Source of the DNA: an uncultured Lachnospiraceae bacterium
Lineage (GTDB): Bacteria > Bacillota > Clostridia > Lachnospirales > Lachnospiraceae
DNA: 64,000 bases
Direction: 5' to 3'
Assembly: GCA_910577645.1 (NCBI GenBank)
Contig: CAJTOL010000002.1
Location: 124,001-188,000 of the forward strand
Shown here: positions 42,708 through 50,809 of the stretch, one piece after another
How the letters are laid out: each line of letters opens with the position of its first letter
Position numbering within the stretch: the first letter of the stretch is position 1
Made by a program: the position numbers and the translations under genes
Notes under the pieces: model-generated
Database searches by the model: none
What the model saw: the letters and a program-made list of their open reading frames with translations, nothing else
Told to the model about the DNA's origin: nothing

Positions 42708-43340
42708 ATGGTATTGGAGAATAAATTAGGCGTCACCGACTCGGCAAAGCTTGCCCGGGTGGAGGAACGGATTAGCAAGGCGAAGGCGCTGGAGCTATTT
42801 GAAATGGGCTTGTTGGATCAGTTTGAGGTTGGGACGTTTCAGGGGCTTATGAAAATCCATCAATATCTGTTTGGCGAGATATACAGTTTTGCGGGGCAAG
42901 TCCGTACCGTGAACATCGCAAAGGGAAATTTCCGTTTTGTTCCTGTCCTTTACCTGCAAGCAGCGCTGGAGCATATCGGGCAGATGCCGCAGTACACTTT
43001 TGACGAGATCATTGAGAAGTATGTGGAGATGAATGTGGCGCACCCGTTCCGGGAGGGCAACGGCAGAAGCACCCGGCTCTGGCTGGACGCTATTCTGAAA
43101 AAGGAACTCCGGCAGGTCATTGACTGGAGCCGGGTGGATAAAGAAGATTATCTGTTGGCGATGGAGCGCAGTCCTGTGAAGGATTTGGAGATAAAAACAC
43201 TTTTGAGAGCGGCCCTGACCGACAGGATCAACGACCGGGAAGTTTATATGAAGGGTGTGGACGCCAGCTATCACTATGAGGGCTATGATGTTTACAAGAC
43301 AGCGGATATAAAAGATGAGTATCCCACCGAAAAAGCTTGA
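42708..43340 (+). CDS. fic: Fic-domain AMP-transferase with built-in inhibitory motif (class III-like)
   Basis: 210 residues from ATG 42708 with AGGAGG at 42692. The Fic motif HPFREGNGRSTR is complete (catalytic His112). The C-terminal helix carries SYHYEG (187-192), which matches the inhibitory [S/T]xxxE[G/N] motif of class III Fic proteins, where the Glu blocks ATP binding. No separate antitoxin gene is present, in agreement with autoinhibition. Targets of relatives include DNA gyrase and topoisomerase IV. Flanked by its own promoter and terminator. Confidence 0.92.
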   Translation: MVLENKLGVTDSAKLARVEERISKAKALELFEMGLLDQFEVGTFQGLMKIHQYLFGEIYSFAGQVRTVNIAKGNFRFVPVLYLQAALEHIGQMPQYTFDEIIEKYVEMNVAHPFREGNGRSTRLWLDAILKKELRQVIDWSRVDKEDYLLAMERSPVKDLEIKTLLRAALTDRINDREVYMKGVDASYHYEGYDVYKTADIKDEYPTEKA

Positions 43341-43369
43341 CCGGGACGCGCGATAAATACACAGACATA

Positions 43370-43417
43370 AAAATCCGGAAAGAATCTTTTGAACTATTGA
43401 TTCTTTCCGGATTTTTT
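43370..43417 (+). terminator. Terminator of fic
   Basis: A perfect 17-bp stem (43370-43386 with 43399-43415) and a T6 run overlapping its end. Confidence 0.9.
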
Positions 43418-43575
43418 GCGTACTTTAGTGAGAGATAGCATTTAAGGTAAAATAAAAAATTAAGTAAAAATATAAAAAAATCTATAAAATGCAAAGGTGG
43501 TAGAAGAAAAACCAACAAAATAGTACAATAATCCATAAAAAATTTTAAAAAAATAGAATTATTTCACAAATGCTA

Positions 43576-43603
43576 TTGACTTTTATATAAAATATTATAT
43601 AAT
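43576..43603 (+). promoter_or_regulatory. Promoter of the ridA-M20 operon
   Basis: TTGACT (43576-43581), 16-nt spacer, TATAAT (43598-43603), 33 nt before ridA. Confidence 0.65.
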
Positions 43604-43636
43604 AATATAAAAATATATAAAGAAAGAGGTGAAAAA

Positions 43637-44038
43637 ATGATAGAGAAAGTAGAGACGGAATTTTCTGTACGCGATGGTGGACATTATACGCCAGGAATAA
43701 AGTATCATGGTGTACTTTATGTGTCAGGACAGCTTTCGATTGATCCGGCTACGGGTAAGATTCCAGAAGGAGGGATCAAAGTTCAGGCAAAGCAGGCGCT
43801 TAACAATTTGGATCTGGTATTAAAACAGGCCGGAGTGGGCCGCGAGGATGTAATCCAGTGCAGAGTTTATACTCCAGATGTAGCCTATTGGGGCGATTTG
43901 AATCAGGTTTATTCTGAGTTTTTCGGTTCACACAAGCCCGCCAGGATTGTAGTTCCTACAAACCATTTATATAATGGCTGCTTAGTTGAGATAGAGGCTG
44001 TTGCGGCCTGCAGAAAGGAAGAAAGCCATGCATTATAA
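43637..44038 (+). CDS. ridA: RidA family protein (enamine/imine deaminase)
   Basis: 133 residues of the YjgF/YER057c/UK114 family. Seen: HYTPGIKYHGVLYVSGQ, NLDLVLKQAG, and the ligand region PARIVVP with Arg103 and Glu120 in VEIEAVA. RidA hydrolyses reactive 2-aminoacrylate and related imines released by PLP dehydratases. The next gene, overlapping by 11 nt, encodes a PLP enzyme, so a paired role is likely. First gene of a six-gene operon. Confidence 0.88.
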   Translation: MIEKVETEFSVRDGGHYTPGIKYHGVLYVSGQLSIDPATGKIPEGGIKVQAKQALNNLDLVLKQAGVGREDVIQCRVYTPDVAYWGDLNQVYSEFFGSHKPARIVVPTNHLYNGCLVEIEAVAACRKEESHAL

Positions 44039-45134
44039 AGAGCTTGATACACCGGTTCTTTTGATTGACCGGGAGATCATGATGGATAATTTAAAATTCA
44101 TGCAGGATTATGCCAGACAGCATCAGGTGGCATTGCGCCCGCATACAAAGACTCATAAAATGCCAAAACTGGCGCTCCTTCAGGAGGAATTGGGAGCTGA
44201 GGGAATTACGGTGGCAAAGGTTGGAGAGGCTGAAGTAATGGCTGGAGCCGGGCTAAAGGATATTTTTATTGCGAATGAGATTGTGGGGGAGGCAAAATTG
44301 GCAAGGATCCGGAAATTGGCAGAGAGCATAGATGTTTCCTTTGGGCTGGATTCCATTCCTCAGGCGGAGATGATTGAGAGAGCATTTGCAGGAGCAGAAA
44401 AGAAGGCGGAAGTTCTGATAGAGATTGAAGTGGGAGAGGAACGATCTGGCGTTATTGAAGAGTCAGATTACAAAGAGCTTTTAAGATATTTAAAGCGATG
44501 CAGCAATATTCATCTGAAAGGCATTTTCTCCCATGACGGTAATTCTTATGAGGCAGAGGATGTTTCCGCGTGTCTTGAGATTCATTTGACGGCACAAAAA
44601 AGAACCCTTCGCTTTGCCGGAATTGCAAGAGACGAGGGAATAGAGATTGAAACTGTCAGCATCGGTTCTACACCATCCATGATGCACAATTTTCCAATTC
44701 TGGAGGGCGTGACGGAGATCCGTCCGGGAACCTACATTTTTATGGATGCATCTCAGGCAAATGCCTACGGTAATTTAAACAGGAACGCGGCGACTGTTCT
44801 TACTACGGTTATCAGCCGCCCTACCCCGGAACGAGTGATTACGGATGTGGGAGCTAAGGGAATAACGGCTCAGACCAGAAGCAAAGGATTCTGTGCCACC
44901 AGTGGACTGGGACTCATCAAAGGCTGGCCTGATGTAAAGATTTTTGATGTATATGATGAACATGCCATTATCTATCATAAAGAATTCCGCGATCACGTGA
45001 GGATAGGCGACAAGGTGGAGATCATTCCAAACCATATTTGTCCGGTAGTAAATCTTCACGAAAACGCTTATCTGGTATCAGACGGCCAGGTGGTGGAAAT
45101 GATTCCGGTAGAATGTAGGGGTAAACTTTCATAA
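44028..45134 (+). CDS. Fold-III PLP enzyme, D-serine dehydratase / D-threonine aldolase-like
   Basis: 368 residues from ATG 44028 with AAAGGAAG upstream. The N-terminal alanine-racemase barrel has the PLP lysine segment LRPHTKTHK (Lys41); the C-terminal part has the metal-site segment PNHICP (His-x-Cys) as in eukaryotic DSD1 and D-threonine aldolases. Substrates are probably D-amino acids with a beta-hydroxyl or a related group. The ridA partner favours a dehydratase that releases 2-aminoacrylate. The exact substrate is not predictable. Confidence 0.82.
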   Translation: MHYKELDTPVLLIDREIMMDNLKFMQDYARQHQVALRPHTKTHKMPKLALLQEELGAEGITVAKVGEAEVMAGAGLKDIFIANEIVGEAKLARIRKLAESIDVSFGLDSIPQAEMIERAFAGAEKKAEVLIEIEVGEERSGVIEESDYKELLRYLKRCSNIHLKGIFSHDGNSYEAEDVSACLEIHLTAQKRTLRFAGIARDEGIEIETVSIGSTPSMMHNFPILEGVTEIRPGTYIFMDASQANAYGNLNRNAATVLTTVISRPTPERVITDVGAKGITAQTRSKGFCATSGLGLIKGWPDVKIFDVYDEHAIIYHKEFRDHVRIGDKVEIIPNHICPVVNLHENAYLVSDGQVVEMIPVECRGKLS

Positions 45135-45157
45135 TACAATCAACAAGGAGGAGGGAC

Positions 45158-46000
45158 ATGAGTAAGATAAAGGTTGCTATGATGCAGACAAAAGTGTTTG
45201 CTGACAAGATGGAAAACATTCGTCAGGCAGAACGTATGCTCAGTGGAATTATGGGAGAGAAACCGGATCTTGTTACGCTTCCTGAGATGTTTAACTGTCC
45301 GTATCAGACATCAAACTTCCCGATTTATGCAGAGCCTGAAAAAGGTCCGGTGTGGGAGGCATGTTCTGCTCTGGCAAAGAAGTTTCATATTTATTTTTCA
45401 GCAGGTTCTATGCCGGAGATGGATGAAAACGGTAATGTATACAATACGGCATATGTGTTTGACCGGGAAGGCAATCAGATTGCAAAGCACAGAAAGGTAC
45501 ATTTGTTTGACATTGAAGTAAAAGGCGGACAGTGTTTTAAGGAGTCGGATACCCTGACTCCAGGAGACAGGGTAACTGTATTTGATACAGAATTTGGAAA
45601 GATGGGGCTGTGCGTTTGCTATGACTTACGCTTTCCGGAACTGGCACGTTTGATGGTATTGGAGGGGGCTAAGGTAATTGTGGTTCCGGCAGCATTTAAC
45701 ATGACTACTGGTCCGGCTCACTGGGAGATCCTTTTCAGGACCAGGGCTTTAGATAACCAGGCATATGTTCTTGGAACGGCGCCGGCGAGAGATCTGGAGT
45801 TGGGATATACGTCCTGGGGCCATACGGTAGCGGTATCGCCATGGGGAGATATCATGAAGCAACTAGATGAAAAAGAGGGATACATTTTGACAGAACTGGA
45901 TCTGGACAGGGTTGAGCAGGTAAGAGACCAGCTGCCGCTTTTAAAACACAGGAGAACAGATCTATATACTTTAATGCATGCAGAATTTAGGAGGGATTGA
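45158..46000 (+). CDS. Nitrilase-superfamily carbon-nitrogen hydrolase (omega-amidase/carbamoylase-like)
   Basis: 280 residues. The catalytic triad is complete: Glu43 (LPEMF), Lys113 (HRKVHLFDI) and Cys154 (CVCYDLRFPEL). The NMTTGPAHWEILFRTRALDN segment resembles the Nit2/omega-amidase branch, whose members hydrolyse alpha-ketoglutaramate and related amides. In this operon it may cleave an amide or carbamoyl group of the imported compound. 23 nt after the PLP gene and 1 nt before the DUF3100 gene. Confidence 0.88.
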   Translation: MSKIKVAMMQTKVFADKMENIRQAERMLSGIMGEKPDLVTLPEMFNCPYQTSNFPIYAEPEKGPVWEACSALAKKFHIYFSAGSMPEMDENGNVYNTAYVFDREGNQIAKHRKVHLFDIEVKGGQCFKESDTLTPGDRVTVFDTEFGKMGLCVCYDLRFPELARLMVLEGAKVIVVPAAFNMTTGPAHWEILFRTRALDNQAYVLGTAPARDLELGYTSWGHTVAVSPWGDIMKQLDEKEGYILTELDLDRVEQVRDQLPLLKHRRTDLYTLMHAEFRRD

Positions 46001-46001
46001 A

Positions 46002-46871
46002 ATGGCAGAAACGAATAAGAAAGAGACAGCAGGCGACCCTTTGTTAAGTACCAAAGACGGCAGGTGGCCAATTTTTATAAAACTGTTTGCGTTGCTGACT
46101 ATCGCCAGTGTAATCGCTGAAATGATTGGAACCATTACAATCCCGATTGGTTCCCTCGGAAAAATCAACCTGATTCCGATGATCTTTGCAATGCTTATTG
46201 CAGTGATCTTTACGCCGGATGCTCTTGGAAAAGCAGTTCCGGCTATGAAGAAGTTTTGCAGTGAAAAAGAGGTTGAACTTAGTGAGAGTACTATTATGTT
46301 AATGCTGCTGATCCTTGGTGCGAAACTGGGAACAAGTGCAGGCCCGAATATTGCTGAGATCATCAAGGCAGGTCCTGCGCTGATTCTTCAGGAGTTCGGC
46401 AACTTGGGAACCATGCTGATTGGTTTACCACTCGCTATGATTCTTGGGATGAGAAGAGAGGCTGTAGGCGCTACTGTCAGCATCTGCCGTGAACCGACGC
46501 TGGGGCTGATCAGTGAGAAGTACGGCATCAACTCTCCGGAGGGGCTTGGCGTTATGGGAACGTACATGGCAGGCAATTTATTTGGTACATTATTCTTTGG
46601 CGTCATGGCATCTTTAGCTGCCAGCACACCAATTCATCCTTATGCGCTTGCTATGGCATGCGGGATGGGATCTGGTTCTATGATGACGGCAGCCAGTACA
46701 TCTCTGGCAGAGACTTTACCTGCGCTCAAGGACCAGATTCTGGCCTATGCGGCGACTTCAAATATTATGACAAATGTAACCGGACTTTACATGGAGTGTT
46801 TTATCGCAATCCCGGTAGCAAACAAGCTTTATAAGGGCTACTCAAAAATGTTGAGACGTAAAGATGCGTAG
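46002..46871 (+). CDS. DUF3100 membrane protein (putative transporter subunit)
   Basis: 289 residues from ATG 46002 with AGGAGGG upstream. It has about eight hydrophobic segments, including IGSLGKINLIPMIFAMLIAV, the AKLGTSAGPN loop, GTMLIGLPLAMILGM and GSGSMMTAASTSLAE. The pattern fits DUF3100 (PF11299), a membrane family without assigned function. The polar Gly/Ser loops and its place before a second, smaller membrane protein and an M20 amidohydrolase suggest a two-part permease for the operon's substrate. Confidence 0.75.
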   Translation: MAETNKKETAGDPLLSTKDGRWPIFIKLFALLTIASVIAEMIGTITIPIGSLGKINLIPMIFAMLIAVIFTPDALGKAVPAMKKFCSEKEVELSESTIMLMLLILGAKLGTSAGPNIAEIIKAGPALILQEFGNLGTMLIGLPLAMILGMRREAVGATVSICREPTLGLISEKYGINSPEGLGVMGTYMAGNLFGTLFFGVMASLAASTPIHPYALAMACGMGSGSMMTAASTSLAETLPALKDQILAYAATSNIMTNVTGLYMECFIAIPVANKLYKGYSKMLRRKDA

Positions 46872-46883
46872 GAGGGAAAGAAT

Positions 46884-47345
46884 ATGTCTACAAAACTCCA
46901 AAATACATTAAATCAGTTAAAGGTTTTACTTTTATGCGGCTTAGTAGTGTTGATTACGCAAGCAGTCAATTTAAAAGGCCAGATGGATATCGGCAGGAAC
47001 GTGCCAGGAATGGCGATTCTGGTAGCAATCTCCTTAGTATCCTTAAAAGTCAAAGAGGCGCTTCCATTACAGATTCCGGCGTTTGCCTGGGCGTCTTTGA
47101 TTTCCCTGCTCCTTACAACACCCTGGAGCCCGGTACAGCAATTGGTGCTTGACATGACGGCTCAGATCAGTCAAACGGGTACTGTGATTCTGGCTATTGC
47201 CGGCGTATCGATTGGATGTAAATTAGGCGATATTAAGAAACTGAGCTGGAAGATCGTATTGATTGCGTTTATTGTATTTATCGGAACATTTTTCGGGTCC
47301 GCATTGGTAGCTCAGGCGATCTTAAAGGCACAGGGTATTATCTAA
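46884..47345 (+). CDS. Small membrane protein, likely partner of the DUF3100 protein
   Basis: 153 residues with about four to five hydrophobic segments (about 14-30, 42-56, 65-78, 95-112, 122-145). The segment TGTVILAIAGVSIGCKLGDIKKLSW is notable. It starts 12 nt after the DUF3100 gene with GGAGGG upstream. Its role is unknown; a second transporter half is the simplest reading. Confidence 0.65.
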   Translation: MSTKLQNTLNQLKVLLLCGLVVLITQAVNLKGQMDIGRNVPGMAILVAISLVSLKVKEALPLQIPAFAWASLISLLLTTPWSPVQQLVLDMTAQISQTGTVILAIAGVSIGCKLGDIKKLSWKIVLIAFIVFIGTFFGSALVAQAILKAQGII

Positions 47346-47363
47346 GAAAGGGGAAGTGCAATT

Positions 47364-48701
47364 GTGGGAGTTGAAGAGTTAAAACAAAGAGTGATTGCAT
47401 CTGTTGACAAGCGCCGTGACATTTATTTAGAGCTTGGGAAAAAAATTTACGAAAATCCGGAGACCGGTTTCCGTGAAGCAAAGACTACAAAGACCCTGGC
47501 GGATGCACTGGAGGCTTTGGGATTAGAGACAGAGCGCAATATTGCCGTGACCGGTTGCCGTGCCCGCGCTAATGCCCACAAAGAAGGACCGAAAGTGGTC
47601 GTGATGGGGGAACTAGACTCCGTAATTTGCATTGATCATCCTGATTGTGATAAGACTACCGGTGCGGTTCATGCCTGCGGCCATAATATCCAGACTACAG
47701 TAATGTATGGCGTAGCGGATGCCCTTCTTGACAGCGGCGTGATGGAGGAGCTGGACGGCAAAGTAGATTTCATGGCGGTTCCTGCAGAGGAATATATTGA
47801 GATGGATTACCGTGAGAGCTTGAAAAAAGCCGGAAAACTTCATTATTTTACAGGAAAATCAGAACTTACCTACCTGGGAGCTTTTGATGATGTGGATATG
47901 TGTATGATGGTGCACAATTTTCCTATTAGAGAAGAAGGATATTGCCTGGCTCCGTATAACACAGGTAATGGGTTTATTGGTAAAAAGACCATATTTGTAG
48001 GAAAACAAGCCCATGCAGGAGCTGCTCCCTGGGATGGAATTAATGCTCTGAATATGGCAAGTCTCGCTATGACAGGCATGTCTTACCAGAGGGAAACCTT
48101 TAAAGAAGAGGATACTGTGCGCGTTCATCAGATCATCAACAAAGGTGGAGACATTGCCAATGCGGTGCCGGCTGACGTTCATTTGGAGACTACAGTACGT
48201 GCGGGTAATTTGCCTGCCATGGATATGGTCAATCAGAAGGTCAACCAGTGTATTGAGGGTGCGGTCATTGCTTTGGGTGGCAAAGCGGTGGTGACAGATA
48301 TGCCGGGGCAAATGCCATTAAAGGCTGATATGAACATGGCAGCATGTTTTAAGGAAAATGCTCTTCGTTTTTATAAAGAAGAGAAGATTCTTCCGTGTAT
48401 GAAGAGTACAGCTTCCTTTGACATGGGAGATCTATCCCTTTATATGCCGGTGCTTCATGGCATTACATCGGGCATTACAGGGGGCCTCCATTCTAAAGAA
48501 TACCGCATTGCAGATGAAGAGGATGCTTACATCATACCAATCAAGATCCTGGCATGCACATTGATTGATCTTTTGGCAAACGGTGCCGAAAAGGCGAAAT
48601 CTGTCAAAGAGAACTTTGTTCCGGTTATGTCGAAAGAGGATTATCTGAAATATTTGGAGAAGACTCAGCAGACATATGTTTTCGGAAATAACGAGCTGTA
48701 A
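47364..48701 (+). CDS. M20-family amidohydrolase (aminoacylase/peptidase)
   Basis: 445 residues from a GTG at 47364 with AAGGGGAAG upstream. M20D features: GELDSVICIDHP (metal Asp), HACGHNIQTT (metal His), PAEEY (catalytic Glu pair), KQAHAGAAPWDGINAL (dimerisation His) and the C-terminal HSKEYRI metal His. The family removes acyl or carbamoyl groups from N-acyl amino acids or splits dipeptides. Last gene of the ridA operon, so it likely opens the imported substrate. Its length exceeds the usual 390 residues mainly at the C-terminus (LTIDLLANGAEKAKS onward). Confidence 0.88.
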   Translation: MGVEELKQRVIASVDKRRDIYLELGKKIYENPETGFREAKTTKTLADALEALGLETERNIAVTGCRARANAHKEGPKVVVMGELDSVICIDHPDCDKTTGAVHACGHNIQTTVMYGVADALLDSGVMEELDGKVDFMAVPAEEYIEMDYRESLKKAGKLHYFTGKSELTYLGAFDDVDMCMMVHNFPIREEGYCLAPYNTGNGFIGKKTIFVGKQAHAGAAPWDGINALNMASLAMTGMSYQRETFKEEDTVRVHQIINKGGDIANAVPADVHLETTVRAGNLPAMDMVNQKVNQCIEGAVIALGGKAVVTDMPGQMPLKADMNMAACFKENALRFYKEEKILPCMKSTASFDMGDLSLYMPVLHGITSGITGGLHSKEYRIADEEDAYIIPIKILACTLIDLLANGAEKAKSVKENFVPVMSKEDYLKYLEKTQQTYVFGNNEL

Positions 48702-48721
48702 AATACAAGCATAACAAAAAA

Positions 48722-48815
48722 CAGGGGATGCGGACAGATGCTAATGAGAGAGCTGGCGGACAGCGCTAATAGAAAGTCTCTTATTTCATCTTGCAACATC
48801 CCCTGACCTTTTTAA
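48722..48815. terminator. Long bidirectional hairpin/terminator
   Basis: CAGGGGATG (48722-48730) pairs with CATCCCCTG (48797-48805), with inner pairing between AGATG..AATGAGAG (about 48736-48750) and CTCTTATTTCATCT (about 48778-48791). T-runs follow on both strands. At about 84 nt it is larger than needed for termination between the convergent M20 and regulator genes and could also be a small RNA. Confidence 0.6.
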
Positions 48816-49474
48816 TTCTTTTCTTTTGCTAAAGACATTTTCTTAATATCATCCAAATAGCTGTACACAGTTACTCTGGAGATATTCATCCGTTCTGCAA
48901 CCTTTTCCAGAGCCCCTTTTATGGAAAATATTTCTTTTTCATTCATAAAGCGAATCAAGGCGATTTTTTGATCACGGCTCATAGCATTTACGTCCTGATC
49001 GCCAATGGTTTTATCAATAATGTCGTTTACAATCTCGCGGATAGTGGAAAGGCGCTCGCTGTCGTCCTGGACAGGCAGAGGGGAATCGGCAAATCCAAGT
49101 AGTGATCCCAACTCCCCCATCAAAGAAGTCAGACGAGACAGGTCAATATTAACGCATAAAGCTCCAATGACTTTATTATTCGTATCCCGAATCAAAGCAG
49201 TAGAGGACTTGATTTTTTTGCCGTCCTTTCCGTCCATAATATAATTGGCGCTGCAGTCGTGATTGAATTTTCTGGACAGGAGAACCTCTTTGACAAAATA
49301 TTCTGTAAAGCTTTCCCCTACTATACGATTGGTGACGGAATTATTTTCTATGTATACAACAGAGTTCAGCGGCTTTGACAGATCGTGAAGAATTACTTCA
49401 CAATGGGGACCAAAGGTTTGAGAAATTAGTTTGGCTACAGGAATGTAATTTTCGAGAATGGGATTCATATTCAT
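48812..49474 (-). CDS. YheO/DauR-like PAS-HTH transcriptional regulator
   Basis: 220 residues. The N-terminal YheO-type PAS domain (about 8-120: FGPHCEVILHDLSK, and the INIDLS-like VNIDLSRL) is followed by a C-terminal helix-turn-helix (about 160-215: GALEKVAERMNISRVTVYSYL). DauR, a family member, controls D-arginine use. Its position facing the ridA operon makes it the likely regulator, in keeping with a D-amino-acid link. RBS AAGGAG upstream of ATG 49474. Confidence 0.85.
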   Translation of the reverse strand: MNMNPILENYIPVAKLISQTFGPHCEVILHDLSKPLNSVVYIENNSVTNRIVGESFTEYFVKEVLLSRKFNHDCSANYIMDGKDGKKIKSSTALIRDTNNKVIGALCVNIDLSRLTSLMGELGSLLGFADSPLPVQDDSERLSTIREIVNDIIDKTIGDQDVNAMSRDQKIALIRFMNEKEIFSIKGALEKVAERMNISRVTVYSYLDDIKKMSLAKEKN

Positions 49475-49608
49475 ATGCTCCTTGATGTTCTAAAATAGTG
49501 TTGCTGCCAATGCAGCGTTGCTTTTTTTGAAATAGACGGCTTATATTAAAATTATATAGAAAAAAACTATAAATTCAATCAAAAAAATTTTTTGTTAAGA
49601 AACCATAC

Positions 49609-50493
49609 TTACTCCGCCGCCAAAGCCTCCTTACGATACTGAAGAGGAGATTTGGAAAAATTCTTTTTAAAAACAGTTGAGAAATAAGATTGATTTCCAA
49701 AACCGCAATAAAATGCAATTAACTCAATGGAAAGGTCAGAGTACTTCAGCAGGTTGGCTGCTTTTTTTAATCGTATCTTTAAAATGAAATCCTGAACGGA
49801 TAATTGAAAGTGTTTGTGAAAAAGACGGTAAAGATAAGTCCGGTCAATGCCGACAAAACCGGCTATGTCATTTACCGACAGGTCGCTGTAAAGATATTTT
49901 TCCTGAATATAGTTGACAGCGGTATTTAAATACTGTTCAGATTTTGAGATTGGCTGAGGGTCGTGGGTGTGGATTAGATAAGAAAAAAGCTGGTATAAAT
50001 TCCCCAGCAGTTCGTATTCACGGGAAATAGAGGTGCGCCGGGGATAGGCCACTTTCCGGAAAATTTCCTCTAATAAGCTGTCCTGCTGATGAGAGATAAT
50101 TAAATTCGTATCGGAAAATCCGCATAATTTTAAAATATGGGAAGCGTCAGTGCCATTAAAACCTACCCAATAGTAAGTCCAGGGATATAAAAAATCCGCT
50201 TGATAGTGAATACTTTCAAAGGGCTTGATTAAAAACAAATCACCCTGTTTAACAGAGTAGGTTTTGCTTGGAGAATAATAGGTGCCGTTTCCATTCAAGA
50301 CATAATGAATGATATAGTGGTCGTAAGTATTTACTGTAGTATGCCATCCCGGAGGACAGTTAAATTTGTGCCCGCTTTGGTAAACCATCATGTTGGTTGT
50401 AGTAGGATCATCAGTTGTAAAATTGTTAAATCGAATATCACAATTACTTTTTCGCATGGATAAATCTGCAAATTTTTGAGAATTATTTTTCAT
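49609..50493 (-). CDS. AraC-family regulator
   Basis: 294 residues. Cupin-like sensor (about 35-130, with HYIIHYVLNGNGTYYS and QGDLFLIKP), C-terminal AraC domain (about 190-290, DLSVNDIAGFVGIDRTYLYRLF and ELIAFYCGFGNQSYFSTVFKK). It is divergent from an ABC sugar importer operon 316 nt away, which it probably controls. Confidence 0.9.
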   Translation of the reverse strand: MKNNSQKFADLSMRKSNCDIRFNNFTTDDPTTTNMMVYQSGHKFNCPPGWHTTVNTYDHYIIHYVLNGNGTYYSPSKTYSVKQGDLFLIKPFESIHYQADFLYPWTYYWVGFNGTDASHILKLCGFSDTNLIISHQQDSLLEEIFRKVAYPRRTSISREYELLGNLYQLFSYLIHTHDPQPISKSEQYLNTAVNYIQEKYLYSDLSVNDIAGFVGIDRTYLYRLFHKHFQLSVQDFILKIRLKKAANLLKYSDLSIELIAFYCGFGNQSYFSTVFKKNFSKSPLQYRKEALAAE

Positions 50494-50809
50494 GGAATTT
50501 AATCTCCTTACAAGATCTCCTTGTACACTGAGGGTAAGATGATTTTATCATAAAATCCACAGAGATAAAAGGCTTATGTATGCAACATAAACAAAAAAAC
50601 TGACAACATCAATATGATGAAGAAGTAAAAGATAAATACTATCATATATATACAAGATGCATACATTATACTGGTTGATAGATATGAGGATTAGAAAAAA
50701 TATATATTTTTATAGGTATTTTGTGTATATCTTTGTTTGAAATGTAAAAAGCAGAAGAGGATGAACAAAGGAAAGAAAAAACGCAGACAAAAAGAAAGGG
50801 GAAACAAAT
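50494..50809. other. Divergent intergenic region with a separated 9-bp inverted repeat (316 nt)
   Basis: AT-rich. ATGTATGCA (50576-50584) and its reverse complement TGCATACAT (50658-50666) lie 73 nt apart and could be AraC half-sites forming a loop. I see no gene and no consensus promoter, as might be expected for an activator-dependent one. Confidence 0.45.

Larger units (their letters stand above)
43341..43636 (+). other. Intergenic region: fic terminator and AT-rich promoter region of the ridA operon
   Basis: After the terminator at 43370-43417 the next 160 nt are strongly AT-rich with several A- and T-tracts, as often upstream of regulated promoters. No gene seen. Confidence 0.5.
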
